From Collinsella aerofaciens (GTDB taxonomy: Bacteria; Actinomycetota; Coriobacteriia; Coriobacteriales; Coriobacteriaceae): a stretch of 64,000 bases of DNA. Both the position numbers and the translations under genes were made by a program. The stretch is from assembly GCF_963360655.1 (NCBI RefSeq), contig NZ_OY725717.1, forward strand, positions 558,001 through 622,000. The letters are read 5' to 3'. Below are positions 9,287 through 18,317 of this stretch, in pieces (the first letter of the stretch is position 1; each line of letters starts with the position of its first letter). The notes below the pieces were generated by a model. It had not been told where the DNA came from, made no database searches, and saw only the letters and a program-made list of their open reading frames with translations.

Positions 9287-10073
9287 GCTCTCGCACGTCA
9301 AGAAGACCTTTAACAAGGGCACCGTCACCGAGAAGCGCGCGCTCACCGGCGTCGACCTCACCCTGAATGACGGCGACTTTGTAACCGTGATCGGCGGCAA
9401 CGGCGCCGGCAAGTCCACTCTGCTCAACATGATCGCCGGCGTGTACCCGCTCGATTCGGGCGTTATTGAGCTCGACGGCACCGACATCTCGCGCCTGAGC
9501 GAGTCGCAGCGCGCCAAGTACCTGGGCCGCGTGTTTCAGGACCCCATGCGCGGTACCGCTGCCGACATGCAGATCGCCGAGAACCTGGCCCTCGCCAAGC
9601 GTCGCGGCCAGCGTCGCGGCCTTTCGTGGGGCGTCACCAAGGCCGAGAAAGATGAGTACGTTGAGCTGCTCAAGCGCCTGGACCTTGGTCTGGACACGCG
9701 TCTCAACGCCAAGGTCGGCCTGCTCTCGGGCGGCCAGCGCCAGGCACTCACCCTGCTGATGGCCACGCTCACCAGGCCGCGCCTGCTGCTGCTCGACGAG
9801 CACACTGCGGCCCTCGACCCCAAGACGGCATCGAAGGTGCTCAATCTGACCGAAGAGATCGTCGACGAGCACCACCTGACCACGCTCATGGTCACGCATA
9901 ACATGAATGACGCCATCCGTCTGGGCAATCGCCTGATCATGATGCACGAGGGCCACGTAATCTACGACGTGGCGGGCGATGAGAAGAAGTCGCTCACCGT
10001 CGCCGACCTGCTGCAGAAGTTCGAGGAGGTCTCGGGCGGCGAGCTCGCCAACGACCGCATGCTGCTGAGCTAA
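9279..10073 (+). CDS. ABC transporter ATPase (TrpZ/COG1101 type)
   Basis: Energises the importer. 264 residues with Walker A GGNGAGKST near residue 45, Q-loop region VFQDPMRG, signature LSGGQRQALTLLMA, Walker B LLLLDEHTAALDP and H-loop MVTHNM. I chose ATG 9279, since the alternative at 9270 directly abuts its only ribosome-binding sequence. It ends the three-gene operon and is followed at once by a GGGACAG palindrome. Confidence 0.92.
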   Translation: MLKLSHVKKTFNKGTVTEKRALTGVDLTLNDGDFVTVIGGNGAGKSTLLNMIAGVYPLDSGVIELDGTDISRLSESQRAKYLGRVFQDPMRGTAADMQIAENLALAKRRGQRRGLSWGVTKAEKDEYVELLKRLDLGLDTRLNAKVGLLSGGQRQALTLLMATLTRPRLLLLDEHTAALDPKTASKVLNLTEEIVDEHHLTTLMVTHNMNDAIRLGNRLIMMHEGHVIYDVAGDEKKSLTVADLLQKFEEVSGGELANDRMLLS

Positions 10074-10126
10074 ACCTACCAAAAAGGGACAGGTTTATTT
10101 TGACAGGTTTTACCTGCGCAAACGTC

Positions 10127-10166
10127 AAAACCGCCGCAAAGGGACAGACGCCCTTGCGGCGGTTTT
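10127..10166 (+). repeat. GGGACAG gene-end palindrome, copy 1
   Basis: AAAACCGCCGCAAaGGG and CCCttGCGGCGGTTTT pair around ACAGACG. Just upstream (10078-10120) is a second, shorter sequence of the same type, AAAAAGGGACAGG...TTTTACC. Both lie directly behind the ABC ATPase stop codon. See matching copies at 11175, 13891, 39855 and 47457. Confidence 0.75.
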
Positions 10167-10220
10167 CGCATATTATGTCGATAATCCAGCGTCAGCAGGA
10201 ACTACTGGTTAAGGACTAAG

Positions 10221-10366
10221 GAAACTGCCACGAGAAGCTCTCTTCCCCGTCTCGCCTTGACCGCCGCACTCCTTGCCGGCGTGCTCGCCGGCGCCCCAGC
10301 TTACGCCACCGCGGCCACCCCATCTCAAGTTATCGGCCCGTCCGATGTGATCGGACGGGCTTCTTG
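10221..10366 (+). pseudogene. Possible remnant of a secreted-protein gene (signal peptide only)
   Basis: One frame reads RSSLPRLALTAALLAGVLAG then APAYATAATPSQ, which has the charge, hydrophobic core and AYA cleavage pattern of a Sec signal peptide. AAGGA lies upstream but no ATG, GTG or TTG is correctly placed; the only alternative start, TTG 10257, cuts into the core. The frame runs straight into a terminator hairpin and the next gene. I read it as a truncated relic. Chance cannot be excluded. Confidence 0.35.
10336..10366 (+). terminator. Terminator-like hairpin upstream of mscS
   Basis: GCCCGTCCGA and TCGGACGGGC (10336-10360) pair perfectly around a 5-base loop, followed by TTCTT. Confidence 0.65.
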
Positions 10367-10408
10367 GTGGGTATCATGGTTGGACGATCATAAGGAGGTT
10401 TTCCCTAC

Positions 10409-11176
10409 ATGGAATTGTTTGAGCCGATTCTTCATTTCTTTGAGCAACGGTGGGTCCACAACATCATCTGGGCCGTCATCTTGGCGATAGGCACCGCCGT
10501 CGCCACCAAGGTCGTATCCAAGACCCTGCGTCACCTGCTCAATCGCGACGACAACCCGCTTCCGGCATCGAGCATCTTCATCAACATCGCACGCGCCGTC
10601 ATCTGGATGATCGGCGGCAGCTTTATCCTCGACAACTGCTTTGGCATTAACGCAAACGCGCTCGTCGCCGCTCTTGGCGTCGGCGGCATCGCCATCTCGC
10701 TCGGCTTTCAGGACACGCTGTCAAACCTTATTGGCGGCATGCAGGTTACGTTTATGGGCATCATCAAGCCTGGCGACAATATCGAAGTCGGCGGCGTGTC
10801 GGGCGTGGTCCAGGACATCACCTGGCGCCACACGACCATCGAAGATGCCTGCGGGCAGACCATCATCGTCCCCAACTCCAACATCTCCAAGAACACGCTC
10901 GTGCATTTGATGCCCTTTGGGCGCGTGGCTGTGCCCGTTGCCGTAAAGGACACGTCCAAGTGGGCCTCGCTCGACGCGCTGGCAGACGAGCTGACCAGCG
11001 CCACCAAGGCCGCCGTGCTTCCCATCTCGGGCTTTGACAAGGAGCCGTATGTGCTCTTTAGCGAGATCGGCGACTTTGGCATTAAGGGCAAGATCATCTT
11101 TATCGTCAGCGACGACAGCACCACTTTCACCGCTGCCGACGCCTGCATCCGCGCCATCGCCCCCATCATTGCCTAA
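10409..11176 (+). CDS. mscS: Small mechanosensitive channel, MscS family
   Basis: Membrane channel that opens on hypo-osmotic stress. 255 residues with three hydrophobic segments; the pore-lining TM3 is ALGVGGIAISLGFQDTLSNL (about residues 88-107), followed by the beta domain GDNIEVGGVSGVVQDITWR. The length is close to the 286 of E. coli MscS. ATG 10409 follows AAGGAGG. The cytoplasmic C-terminal domain is short. It stands alone between terminator-like repeats. Confidence 0.92.
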   Translation: MELFEPILHFFEQRWVHNIIWAVILAIGTAVATKVVSKTLRHLLNRDDNPLPASSIFINIARAVIWMIGGSFILDNCFGINANALVAALGVGGIAISLGFQDTLSNLIGGMQVTFMGIIKPGDNIEVGGVSGVVQDITWRHTTIEDACGQTIIVPNSNISKNTLVHLMPFGRVAVPVAVKDTSKWASLDALADELTSATKAAVLPISGFDKEPYVLFSEIGDFGIKGKIIFIVSDDSTTFTAADACIRAIAPIIA

Positions 11177-11214
11177 ACCACCACAAAGGGGACAGGCACC
11201 TTTGTTGTGGTTTT
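11175..11214 (+). repeat. GGGACAG gene-end palindrome, copy 2
   Basis: AAACCACCACAAAGG and CCTTTGTTGTGGTTTT pair around GGACAGGCA. The first base overlaps the mscS stop codon. The T-run after the stem could let it act as a terminator. Confidence 0.8.
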
Positions 11215-11268
11215 CATTCGTGGTACCATGGTTCATATAGTTGTTTAAACGACTAAGGGAGCAACATC

Positions 11269-13185
11269 ATGGAAGAGGCCTATCGTCAAGCACGCAAGCG
11301 CGGCGAGCAGGGACGCCGTCGCGCCATCAGCCAAAGCGAGCACCCGTACCTTACGGACCTCGACAGCCTCGTTGCCCAGCTCCCCTTAGGCCAGCGAGAG
11401 AATGTCGGCCTGAGAGACATTCCGCTCGAAATGGTCGTCGGTACGGTTACCAAGGGCCGTCAGTCCGCCTTTTCATGCAACTTTATGCCCCTGCTGCCGT
11501 TTGGCACCGAGTTCGCCCGCAAGTGGTCCAACCTCTACGACATCCAGGTAACCGAGGGTTATCGCGACCCCATCATCGTCACCGAGTTCATGCATCGGTT
11601 CTATGTCCGGGAAGGCAACAAACGCGTCAGTGTCCTCAAATTCCTGGACGCTCCGACGGTTTCGGCCAAGGTCACCCGTCTCTACCCCGGCACATGGGAT
11701 TCCGTCGAAAGCCGCCTGTACGGCGAGTTCTGCGCGTTTTGGCGCGTCTGCCCCCTATACGAGATCGAGTTCTCGCGTGAGGGAAGCTACGAGACGCTCG
11801 CCAAGATGCTCGGTCAGAACCTTATCGAAAAATGGCCGCAGAAAAAGGTCGACTACCTGCGCCACACCTTCCTGCTCTTTAAGCGCGCCTACCTTCGCGC
11901 AGGCGGCGACCACCTGGACATTACGCCCGCCGACGCCATGCTCGTCTACCTCAATGTGTACAACCAGGACCGCCTGCTGGATACGCCGACGGATATCGTC
12001 GTAAACCGCCTGTGCAAGATCTGGCGCGAGCTGGTTATTGCCGGCAAAAATGACGAGGACAAGGTCGATCTTGTCGAAGCACCGAGCGTCGACGAGGAGG
12101 AGACGCCCGCCAAGTCCACCTCTGGCGTGCTCAACTTCTTTATGGGCAAGACCGTCTACTCGACGGCCAACCCCCTGCGCATCGCCTTTATCCATGAGTT
12201 CCCCTGTGCGACGTCGAGCTGGGACAGCCTGCACGACCAAGGGCGTCAGTATCTCGATGAGCACTTTGGCGGTATCGTGCGCACCGAGGCGTTCGAGGAC
12301 TGTCACGATCCGGATGTGTTCTACGCCGCCGTGGAAACGGCTGTCAAACATGGAGCAAACGTCATCTTCTCGACCTCGCACCGCCTGATGGAATACACGC
12401 TCAGGGCTGCCGTTGAGTATCCCCGGGTTCGGTTCCTCAACTGCTCTATCGGCCTTCCCCATCAAAGCGTCCGTTCGTACTTTGGCAAGATGTACGAGGC
12501 CAAGTTTCTGCTGGGCGCCCTTGCGGCCAGCATGGCGGACAACCACCGCATCGGTTACCACGCGTCGGTCTTCGCCTCGGGCGCACTCAGCGAGATCAAC
12601 GCCTTTGCGATTGGCGCCTCGCTGCTCGACCCGCGCGCGCAGGTCATCCTCACCTGGGGCGATGTTCCCGCCGGTGGTCTTGCCGAAGCCATGTGCCGCG
12701 AAGGCGTAAGCGTCATGACCGGCGCTGACATGTCAAAGTCGCTCGAAGACCCAACGGCCTACGGGCTTCACCGCTTGGTCGACGGCAAAGTCACCGGCAT
12801 CGCCATGCCCGTATGGAACTGGGGCCGTTACTACGAGCTCATCGTTCGCAGCCTTCTTCACGGCACGTGGGACGAGACCAGCGACGACAACCAAGTGCGC
12901 GCTGTCAACTACTGGTATGGCATGAGCTCCGGCGTTATCGACATCCGTTACGCTCCGGGCCTACCCTACCAAACGCGCAAACTCGTGCAGTTGCTCCGCA
13001 ACGGCATTGTTGTGGGATCCATCAACCCCTTTGGCGGCGAGCTCCACAGCCAGAACGGCGTGGTACAGATCGAAGGCTTCCCTCCGCTGCCGAGCACGCA
13101 GATTGTCGAGATGAATTGGCTGGCGGACAACGTGGTAGGCACCATTCCGCAGCTCGACGATGAGCCGAAAGTCCCTGCCCTATGA
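11269..13185 (+). CDS. Cytoplasmic BMP/PnrA-like protein with ParB-like N-terminal segment
   Basis: 638 residues, with no signal peptide or lipobox, although the C-terminal half (about 300-620, from LRIAFIHEFPCATSSWD) resembles BMP/PnrA nucleoside-binding lipoproteins. The N-terminal part includes EGYRDPIIVTEFMHRFYVRE followed by GNKRVSVLKFLDAP near residues 90-125, which is similar in layout to the ParB/Srx nucleotide-binding fold. An intracellular ligand sensor or nucleoside-handling enzyme is a reasonable inference, not a known function. ATG 11269 follows AAGGGAG. Its last four bases overlap the metallophosphoesterase start, so both are made together. Confidence 0.65.
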   Translation: MEEAYRQARKRGEQGRRRAISQSEHPYLTDLDSLVAQLPLGQRENVGLRDIPLEMVVGTVTKGRQSAFSCNFMPLLPFGTEFARKWSNLYDIQVTEGYRDPIIVTEFMHRFYVREGNKRVSVLKFLDAPTVSAKVTRLYPGTWDSVESRLYGEFCAFWRVCPLYEIEFSREGSYETLAKMLGQNLIEKWPQKKVDYLRHTFLLFKRAYLRAGGDHLDITPADAMLVYLNVYNQDRLLDTPTDIVVNRLCKIWRELVIAGKNDEDKVDLVEAPSVDEEETPAKSTSGVLNFFMGKTVYSTANPLRIAFIHEFPCATSSWDSLHDQGRQYLDEHFGGIVRTEAFEDCHDPDVFYAAVETAVKHGANVIFSTSHRLMEYTLRAAVEYPRVRFLNCSIGLPHQSVRSYFGKMYEAKFLLGALAASMADNHRIGYHASVFASGALSEINAFAIGASLLDPRAQVILTWGDVPAGGLAEAMCREGVSVMTGADMSKSLEDPTAYGLHRLVDGKVTGIAMPVWNWGRYYELIVRSLLHGTWDETSDDNQVRAVNYWYGMSSGVIDIRYAPGLPYQTRKLVQLLRNGIVVGSINPFGGELHSQNGVVQIEGFPPLPSTQIVEMNWLADNVVGTIPQLDDEPKVPAL

Positions 13186-13892
13186 AAATCCTTGCCATAG
13201 CCGATACCGAAGAACGATGCCTTTGGGAGTGCTTTCGCAAGGAACGCTTTGAGGGAGTCGACCTGATTTTGTCCGCCGGCGATCTGGACCCGGACTATCT
13301 TGAGTTTTTGGTTACGGTCATCAACAAACCGCTCATCTACGTGCGCGGCAATCACGATGACCGCTACGCACGTCATGCACCGGGTGGATGTATCTGCGTA
13401 GAGGACAGCGTGTACACGTACCGAGGGATTCGCATTGCGGGCCTTGGCGGGTCCATGCGTTATCGCGACGGCGCCAACATGTACACCGAACGCGAGATGT
13501 CCAAGCGCATGCGTAAGCTGTCGCGTAAGGTTAGGATGGTCGGCGGGTGCGACATTCTGCTTACCCATGTACCCGCCGCCGGTATGGGTGATCTGGACGA
13601 TCTGCCGCATCGAGGATTCGAGTGTTTTAACACAGCACTCGAATCCTGGAATCCCGACTACATGGTGCACGGGCATGTGCACCAAAGCTACGGTTGCGAT
13701 TTTCAGCGCGAGCGTCAGCATGTGTGTGGAACGACGATCATCAACGCCTGCGGCTATACGCAGTTTGAGCTCGACCAGACGCACTACCCCATCCGCGGCT
13801 GGCAAGCAGCTTGGCTCAACTCACAAACCATGCGCCGCGAGCTCAAACGCCACGAAGCCATCGAGTCTTCAACAGCCAGAACACCCTGGTAA
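13182..13892 (+). CDS. Calcineurin-like metallophosphoesterase
   Basis: 236 residues. Metal-binding motifs appear in family order: D-T-E at residues 8-10 where most members have D-x-H, GDLD near residue 33, GNHDD near 58, LLTHVP near 128 and GHVHQ near 163. The fold matches YfcE/MJ0936-like phosphodiesterases. The unusual first motif may change metal preference. It overlaps the preceding PnrA-like gene (ATGA) and probably acts on a product or signal handled by that protein. Confidence 0.85.
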   Translation: MKILAIADTEERCLWECFRKERFEGVDLILSAGDLDPDYLEFLVTVINKPLIYVRGNHDDRYARHAPGGCICVEDSVYTYRGIRIAGLGGSMRYRDGANMYTEREMSKRMRKLSRKVRMVGGCDILLTHVPAAGMGDLDDLPHRGFECFNTALESWNPDYMVHGHVHQSYGCDFQRERQHVCGTTIINACGYTQFELDQTHYPIRGWQAAWLNSQTMRRELKRHEAIESSTARTPW

Positions 13893-13928
13893 CCACCATA
13901 AAGGGGACACTGTCCCCTTTATGGTGCT
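13891..13928 (+). repeat. GGGACAG gene-end palindrome, copy 3
   Basis: ACCATAAAGGGGACA pairs with TGTCCCCTTTATGGT without any loop bases to speak of. It starts at the stop codon of the metallophosphoesterase gene. Confidence 0.8.
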
Positions 13929-13943
13929 TTTGACGCGATAGCA

Positions 13944-13981
13944 AGAAACCCGGTCCTGCACAAGGCAGAACCGGGTTTCTT
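13944..13981 (-). terminator. Terminator of the rplK-rplA transcript
   Basis: AGAAACCCGGTcCTGC pairs with GCAGaACCGGGTTTCT. T-rich flanks occur on both sides, so it may stop both converging transcripts. Confidence 0.85.
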
Positions 13982-14017
13982 TAGCAATGCTTGCTGTACT
14001 CAGGCAGTAACTAGCAG

Positions 14018-14725
14018 TTACTCAGCCAGGAAGTCACGCTGGACAGCGGGATCGACCTTGACGCCAGGGCCCATGGTGGAAGACACGGAGATGGACTTGA
14101 CGTACTTGCCCTTAGCAGAAGAGGGCTTGACGCGCAGAATCTCGGTGTACAGGGCAGCGTAGTTCTCGACGAGCTGCTGCTCAGAGAAGGACTTCTTGCC
14201 CAGGGGCACGTGGCAGATGCCGTAGCGGTCGGCGCGGTACTCAACGCGGCCAGCCTTGAGCTCGGAGACCATCTTGGCGACGTCCATGGTCACGGTGCCG
14301 AGCTTGGGGTTCGGCATGAGGCCACGGGGACCAAGGATCTTACCGATGCGGCCAACCTTGGCCATCATGTTCGGCGTAGCGATAGCGGCGTCGAAGTTGA
14401 TCTCGCCCTTCTGAATCTGGGCGACGAGCTCGTCGGAACCGATGATGTCGGCGCCGGCAGCCTCAGCCTCACGGGCCTTCTCGCCCTCGGCGAAGACGGC
14501 AACACGAACGGTCTTGCCGGTGCCGTGGGGCAGGGAGATGGAACCACGGATGTTCTGGTCAGCCTTACGAGTATCGATGCCCAGACGGAAGTGAGCCTCG
14601 ACGGTCTCGTCGAACTTGGCGGTGTCGAGCTCCTTGATGAGCTTGGCAGCCTGAAGGGGGGTGTAGAGCGTGGCGCGGTCGATCTTCTCGGCAGCGGCGT
14701 TATAGCTCTTACCATGCTTAGCCAT
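14018..14725 (-). CDS. rplA: 50S ribosomal protein L1
   Basis: Binds 23S rRNA at the L1 stalk and usually represses its own operon. 235 residues, starting [16 protein letters not shown] and containing the family motif [15 protein letters not shown] chose ATG 14725, 8 bases from AGGAGG; ATG 14731 is only 2 bases away. It lies 117 bases behind rplK; the gap has no clear promoter and may hold a leader structure. Confidence 0.97.
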   Translation of the reverse strand: MAKHGKSYNAAAEKIDRATLYTPLQAAKLIKELDTAKFDETVEAHFRLGIDTRKADQNIRGSISLPHGTGKTVRVAVFAEGEKAREAEAAGADIIGSDELVAQIQKGEINFDAAIATPNMMAKVGRIGKILGPRGLMPNPKLGTVTMDVAKMVSELKAGRVEYRADRYGICHVPLGKKSFSEQQLVENYAALYTEILRVKPSSAKGKYVKSISVSSTMGPGVKVDPAVQRDFLAE

Positions 14726-14842
14726 GTGCATTACCTCCTGTGGTTAAACGGGCGTGAGCCCTCCCACATCGTATCGTGTGCCCTATTGCACACATTTAAC
14801 GGGCGCCCCGGTCGGAGCACACGCCGTTACCATAAGAAATCG

Positions 14843-15271
14843 CTATTCAGCGATGGTGACGCCCATGGAACGGGCGGTACCGGCGATGATCTTCTTGGCG
14901 GCGTCAATGTCGTTGGCATTGAGGTCCGGCATCTTGATCTCGGCGATCTTGGTGAGCTGCTCCTGGGAGAGCTGACCAACCTTGTCAGCCTGGGGCTTAG
15001 CGGAACCAGACTTGAGGTTCAGCTCCTTCTTGATAAGGTGAGCCGCCGGCGGGGTCTTGGTGATGAAGGAGAAGGACTTGTCCTCGTAGACAGAGATCTC
15101 AACGGGGATGATGTCACCCTTCTTGTCCTGCGTCTCGGCGTTAAAGGCCTGGCAGAACTGCATGATGTTCACGCCAGCAGCGCCCAGGGCGGGGCCGACG
15201 GGAGGAGCAGGGTTTGCTGCACCAGCAGGAATCTGGAGCTTAATGACGTTGGCAACCTTCTTCTCAGCCAT
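14843..15271 (-). CDS. rplK: 50S ribosomal protein L11
   Basis: Forms the GTPase-associated centre with 23S rRNA. 142 residues, the same length as in E. coli, with the proline-rich [20 protein letters not shown] region that contacts thiostrepton. ATG 15271 sits 7 bases after AAAGGA; ATG 15277 is within the site. A 120-base gap separates it from nusG and could carry an L1-responsive leader. Confidence 0.97.
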   Translation of the reverse strand: MAEKKVANVIKLQIPAGAANPAPPVGPALGAAGVNIMQFCQAFNAETQDKKGDIIPVEISVYEDKSFSFITKTPPAAHLIKKELNLKSGSAKPQADKVGQLSQEQLTKIAEIKMPDLNANDIDAAKKIIAGTARSMGVTIAE

Positions 15272-15391
15272 GGTCATTCCTTTCGAATCACGAGTGTGAA
15301 GTACTTGCTATATCGTAAGCACGCACGTGTTAGAAGCACTCCTGAGATGAGCAGTCACAGAAGAAGCACGCTCGCGCGAACGGACGAAAAC

Positions 15392-15928
15392 TTAAGCGAT
15401 GACAGCGACCTGGTTAAAGTCGAGCTCGACCGGCGTCTCGCGGCCAAAGATCATCAGCGTGACCTTGAGCTTGCCAGCCTCGGTGTTAACCTCGGAGACC
15501 TTGCCATCAAAGTCGGTAAGCGGGCCATCGGTGACGCGGACGGACGTACCGACCTCAATATCAACCGAGGTGCGCTTGGGCGAATCGCCCTTACCGGGAC
15601 GACGAGTCATCTTGTTGTACTCGTCGCGGGAAAGCGGAGCGGGCTTGCCGTTGCCGCCTAGGAAACCGGTGACGCCAGGCGTGTTACGAACACACGTCCA
15701 AGCATCATCATCCATCTCCATGCGGACAAGGACATAACCCGGGAAAATCTTGGAATCCTTGGTCTCACGCTTGCCACCCTCTTTAATCTCGGTGACACGC
15801 TCCATAGGAATCTCGATATCAAAGATACGGTCCTGCATGCCCATAGTCTCGATTCGATGCTCGAGATCGGACTTAACACGGTTCTCGTATCCAGAGTAAG
15901 TGTGAACGACGTACCAACGCTTAGACAT
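15392..15928 (-). CDS. nusG: Transcription termination/antitermination factor NusG
   Basis: Binds RNA polymerase and modulates pausing and termination. 178 residues. N-terminal NGN domain ([20 protein letters not shown]) and C-terminal KOW segment ([20 protein letters not shown] near residue 125). It follows secE by 3 bases in the conserved secE-nusG-rplK order. Confidence 0.96.
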   Translation of the reverse strand: MSKRWYVVHTYSGYENRVKSDLEHRIETMGMQDRIFDIEIPMERVTEIKEGGKRETKDSKIFPGYVLVRMEMDDDAWTCVRNTPGVTGFLGGNGKPAPLSRDEYNKMTRRPGKGDSPKRTSVDIEVGTSVRVTDGPLTDFDGKVSEVNTEAGKLKVTLMIFGRETPVELDFNQVAVIA

Positions 15929-15931
15929 GGT

Positions 15932-16270
15932 TTAGCCCCTCAATCCAGAGAACAGAGCAAGAGCCTCGCCAAAGCCAGCATCGAGCAGAGCGATGACGAC
16001 GCCGACGACGATCAGAGAAGCGCAAACGACGACCGAGTAGTTCACGAGCTCCTTCTTATCGGGCCACGTGACACGCTTCATCTCGGACTTGACCGAAGCG
16101 AAATACTTCTTGGTGCGGGCGAAGAAACCAGGCTTCTCGTTCTTCTTGGACTTCGCAGCCTTCTCGTTCTTCTTGGCAACGGCCTTCTTGGCCTCAACCT
16201 TGGAGTTGGCGGCAGCTTTGTTGGCAGGTGCCGGCTGCTGAGCCTTCTTCTTGTTCTTCTTGTTGGCCAT
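15932..16270 (-). CDS. secE: Preprotein translocase subunit SecE
   Basis: Single-span clamp of the SecYEG channel. 112 residues: a Lys/Ala-rich N-terminal tail of about 50 residues, the conserved SVKSEMKRVTWPDKKELVNY amphipathic region, then one transmembrane helix (VVVCASLIVVGVVIALLDA). The long basic tail is longer than in many bacteria. Confidence 0.93.
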   Translation of the reverse strand: MANKKNKKKAQQPAPANKAAANSKVEAKKAVAKKNEKAAKSKKNEKPGFFARTKKYFASVKSEMKRVTWPDKKELVNYSVVVCASLIVVGVVIALLDAGFGEALALFSGLRG

Positions 16271-16346
16271 TTGGGTTACCTCCGCGCAATGCGCTTATAC
16301 ATGAGTAAACCGTAAGCCCCCAAGTGGGAGCTTACGGAATAATGAC

Positions 16347-16422
16347 TGGCACGCCAGGAAGGACTCGAACCCTCAACACTCGGTTTTGGAGACCGATGCT
16401 CTACCAATTGAACTACTGGCGT
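16347..16422 (-). tRNA. tRNA-Trp (CCA)
   Basis: Anticodon loop CTCCAAA on stem CGGT/ACCG. Acceptor ACGCCAG pairs with CTGGCGT, discriminator G, and the 3' CCA is encoded. Located between rpmG and secE, the common bacterial place for trpT. Confidence 0.97.
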
Positions 16423-16435
16423 ATGTGACTAGAGA

Positions 16436-16585
16436 CTAGCGAGTCTCTTTGTGCAGCGTGTGGTGACGGCACCAGGGGCAATACTTCTTGATCTCCATAC
16501 GATCAGGCATGGTCGACTTGTTCTTGGTGGTCGTATAGTTGCGGCGCTTGCACTCAGTGCACGCAAGAGTAACTAGAGTACGCAT
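16436..16585 (-). CDS. rpmG: 50S ribosomal protein L33
   Basis: 49 residues reading [20 protein letters not shown] and ending [14 protein letters not shown]. Two CxxC pairs (CTEC, CPWC) make this the zinc-binding form, so a Zur-controlled Cys-free paralogue may exist elsewhere. It lies between tuf and tRNA-Trp. Confidence 0.95.
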   Translation of the reverse strand: MRTLVTLACTECKRRNYTTTKNKSTMPDRMEIKKYCPWCRHHTLHKETR

Positions 16586-16630
16586 GTATCCTGAACCTTT
16601 CATTTCCGCCCCGTACGGGCACGAGTTGTT

Positions 16631-16660
16631 ACTTTATCAGCTCCACGTAAGTGCTGTCAA
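16631..16660 (-). promoter_or_regulatory. Promoter of rpmG-trpT-secE-nusG
   Basis: On the minus strand TTGACA (16655-16660) and TAAAGT (16631-16636) are 18 bases apart. The context TTTTCATTGACAGC closely matches the promoter in front of tRNA-Tyr at 18462-18491. Confidence 0.7.
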
Positions 16661-16799
16661 TGAAAACCTCGAGTCAATTGGTTCTTGGTGGATCCATTCA
16701 TATTTGGAACACATCAATGAAGCCATCGAGAGCTAATCGACGGTGCATCCAGGACCATTATCGATCCTCTCGACACCAGCAACGGCTCAATATCCATTG

Positions 16800-16838
16800 C
16801 AGAAAAGAACCCGGCACCCATATAAGTGCCGGGTTCTC
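16800..16838 (-). terminator. Terminator of tuf
   Basis: AGAACCCGGCAC pairs with GTGCCGGGTTCT around CCATATAA, and reads into TTTTCT on the minus strand. Confidence 0.9.
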
Positions 16839-16864
16839 TAAGTCAGCTATATCAAAGAGCTAAT

Positions 16865-18055
16865 TTACTCAATGATCGTGGAGACGATGCCCGAACCGAC
16901 GGTGTGGCCACCCTCGCGGATAGCGAAGCGCAGGCCCTCCTCCATGGCGATCGGGTGGATGAGGTCGCCCTCGATGGTGATGTGGTCACCAGGCATAGCC
17001 ATCTCGGTGCCCTCGGGGAGCTTGACCGTACCGGTAACGTCGGTGGTACGGAAGTAGAACTGAGGACGATAACCATCGAAGAACGGGGTGTGACGGCCGC
17101 CCTCCTCCTTGGTCAGAACGTAGATCTCGCCGGTGAACTTGGTGTGCGGGGTAACCGAACCGGGCTTGCAGAGAACCTGGCCGCGCTCGATGTCCTCACG
17201 CTTGATGCCGCGGAGCAGCAGACCGACGTTGTCGCCAGCCTCGCAGAAGTCCATGGACTTACGGAACATCTCGATACCGGTAACGACGGTGTTCTGGGTA
17301 TCCTTGATGCCGACGATCTCGACGGGCTCGTTGAGCTTGAGCTCACCGCGCTCGACACGGCCAGTAGCAACGGTACCACGGCCGGAGATGGTCATAACGT
17401 CCTCAACGGCCATCAGGAACGGGAGGTCGTTGTTACGAGCAGGCGTCGGGATGTACTCGTCGACGGCCTTCATGAGCTCGCGAATGGCGTCCATCCACTT
17501 GGCGTCGCCCTCGAGAGCGCCCAGAGCGGAGCCACGGATGACGGGGATGTCGTCGCCGGGGAAATCGTACTCGGAGAGGAGCTCACGGGTCTCCATCTCG
17601 ACGAGGTCGATGAGCTCGTCATCGTCGACCATGTCGCACTTGTTCAGGAAGACGACGATGTAGGGAACGCCGACCTGACGGGCGAGCAGGATGTGCTCGC
17701 GGGTCTGAGCCATGGGGCCGTCGGTAGCAGCGATGACCAGGATAGCGCCGTCCATCTGAGCAGCGCCGGAGATCATGTTCTTGACGTAGTCAGCGTGGCC
17801 CGGGCAGTCAACGTGAGCGTAGTGACGGGCAGCGGTCTCGTACTCAACGTGGGAGACGGAAATCGTAATGCCGCGCTCGCGCTCCTCGGGAGCCTTGTCG
17901 ATGTTCTCGAACGCAGTGAAGTCAGCCTTGCAGCCCTCGGTCTCGGAGAGAACCTTGGTGATGGCAGCGGTCAGCGTGGTCTTGCCGTGGTCGACGTGAC
18001 CAATGGTGCCGATGTTAACATGCGGCTTAGTGCGCTCAAACTTCTCTTTGGCCAT
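16865..18055 (-). CDS. tuf: Elongation factor Tu
   Basis: GTPase that delivers aminoacyl-tRNA to the ribosome. 396 residues. G1 GHVDHGKT near residue 20, G3 DCPGHADY, G4 NKCD, and the C-terminal [11 protein letters not shown] region are intact. It is preceded by three tRNA genes on the same strand, as in E. coli tufB. Confidence 0.99.
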   Translation of the reverse strand: MAKEKFERTKPHVNIGTIGHVDHGKTTLTAAITKVLSETEGCKADFTAFENIDKAPEERERGITISVSHVEYETAARHYAHVDCPGHADYVKNMISGAAQMDGAILVIAATDGPMAQTREHILLARQVGVPYIVVFLNKCDMVDDDELIDLVEMETRELLSEYDFPGDDIPVIRGSALGALEGDAKWMDAIRELMKAVDEYIPTPARNNDLPFLMAVEDVMTISGRGTVATGRVERGELKLNEPVEIVGIKDTQNTVVTGIEMFRKSMDFCEAGDNVGLLLRGIKREDIERGQVLCKPGSVTPHTKFTGEIYVLTKEEGGRHTPFFDGYRPQFYFRTTDVTGTVKLPEGTEMAMPGDHITIEGDLIHPIAMEEGLRFAIREGGHTVGSGIVSTIIE

Positions 18056-18151
18056 AAAGCCCTCCTCTTAACAGGTCGTCCCCGGACGGGACTTTGCCTT
18101 TATACCATAGTGGCCTCTCAACATACTATTGAGAAGCCACCGTGTTACCTA

Positions 18152-18228
18152 TGGTAGCGGTGACTGGATTCGAACCAGTGACGCCACGGGTATGAACCGT
18201 GTGCTCTAACCAACTGAGCTACACCGCC
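18152..18228 (-). tRNA. tRNA-Met (CAT), elongator type
   Basis: Anticodon stem CACGG/CCGTG with loop TTCATAC. The stem lacks the three consecutive G-C pairs of initiator tRNA, so I call it elongator. 3' CCA is encoded. Confidence 0.93.
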
Positions 18229-18231
18229 GGA

Positions 18232-18307
18232 TGGAGCCTGCAACCAGACTTGAACTGGTGACCTCTTCGTTACCAACGAAGTGCTCTACCGACTGAGCTA
18301 TACAGGC
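18232..18307 (-). tRNA. tRNA-Thr (GGT)
   Basis: Anticodon GGT in loop TTGGTAA. Acceptor GCCTGTA pairs with TGCAGGC; CCA is encoded. Only 3 bases separate it from tRNA-Met. Confidence 0.95.
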
Positions 18308-18317
18308 ACTTGACGGG

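Noticed and set aside
10257-10490. 77-residue secreted protein
   Set aside because: The frame runs through a terminator and into mscS with no domain after the signal-like part, so I list it only as a possible relic.
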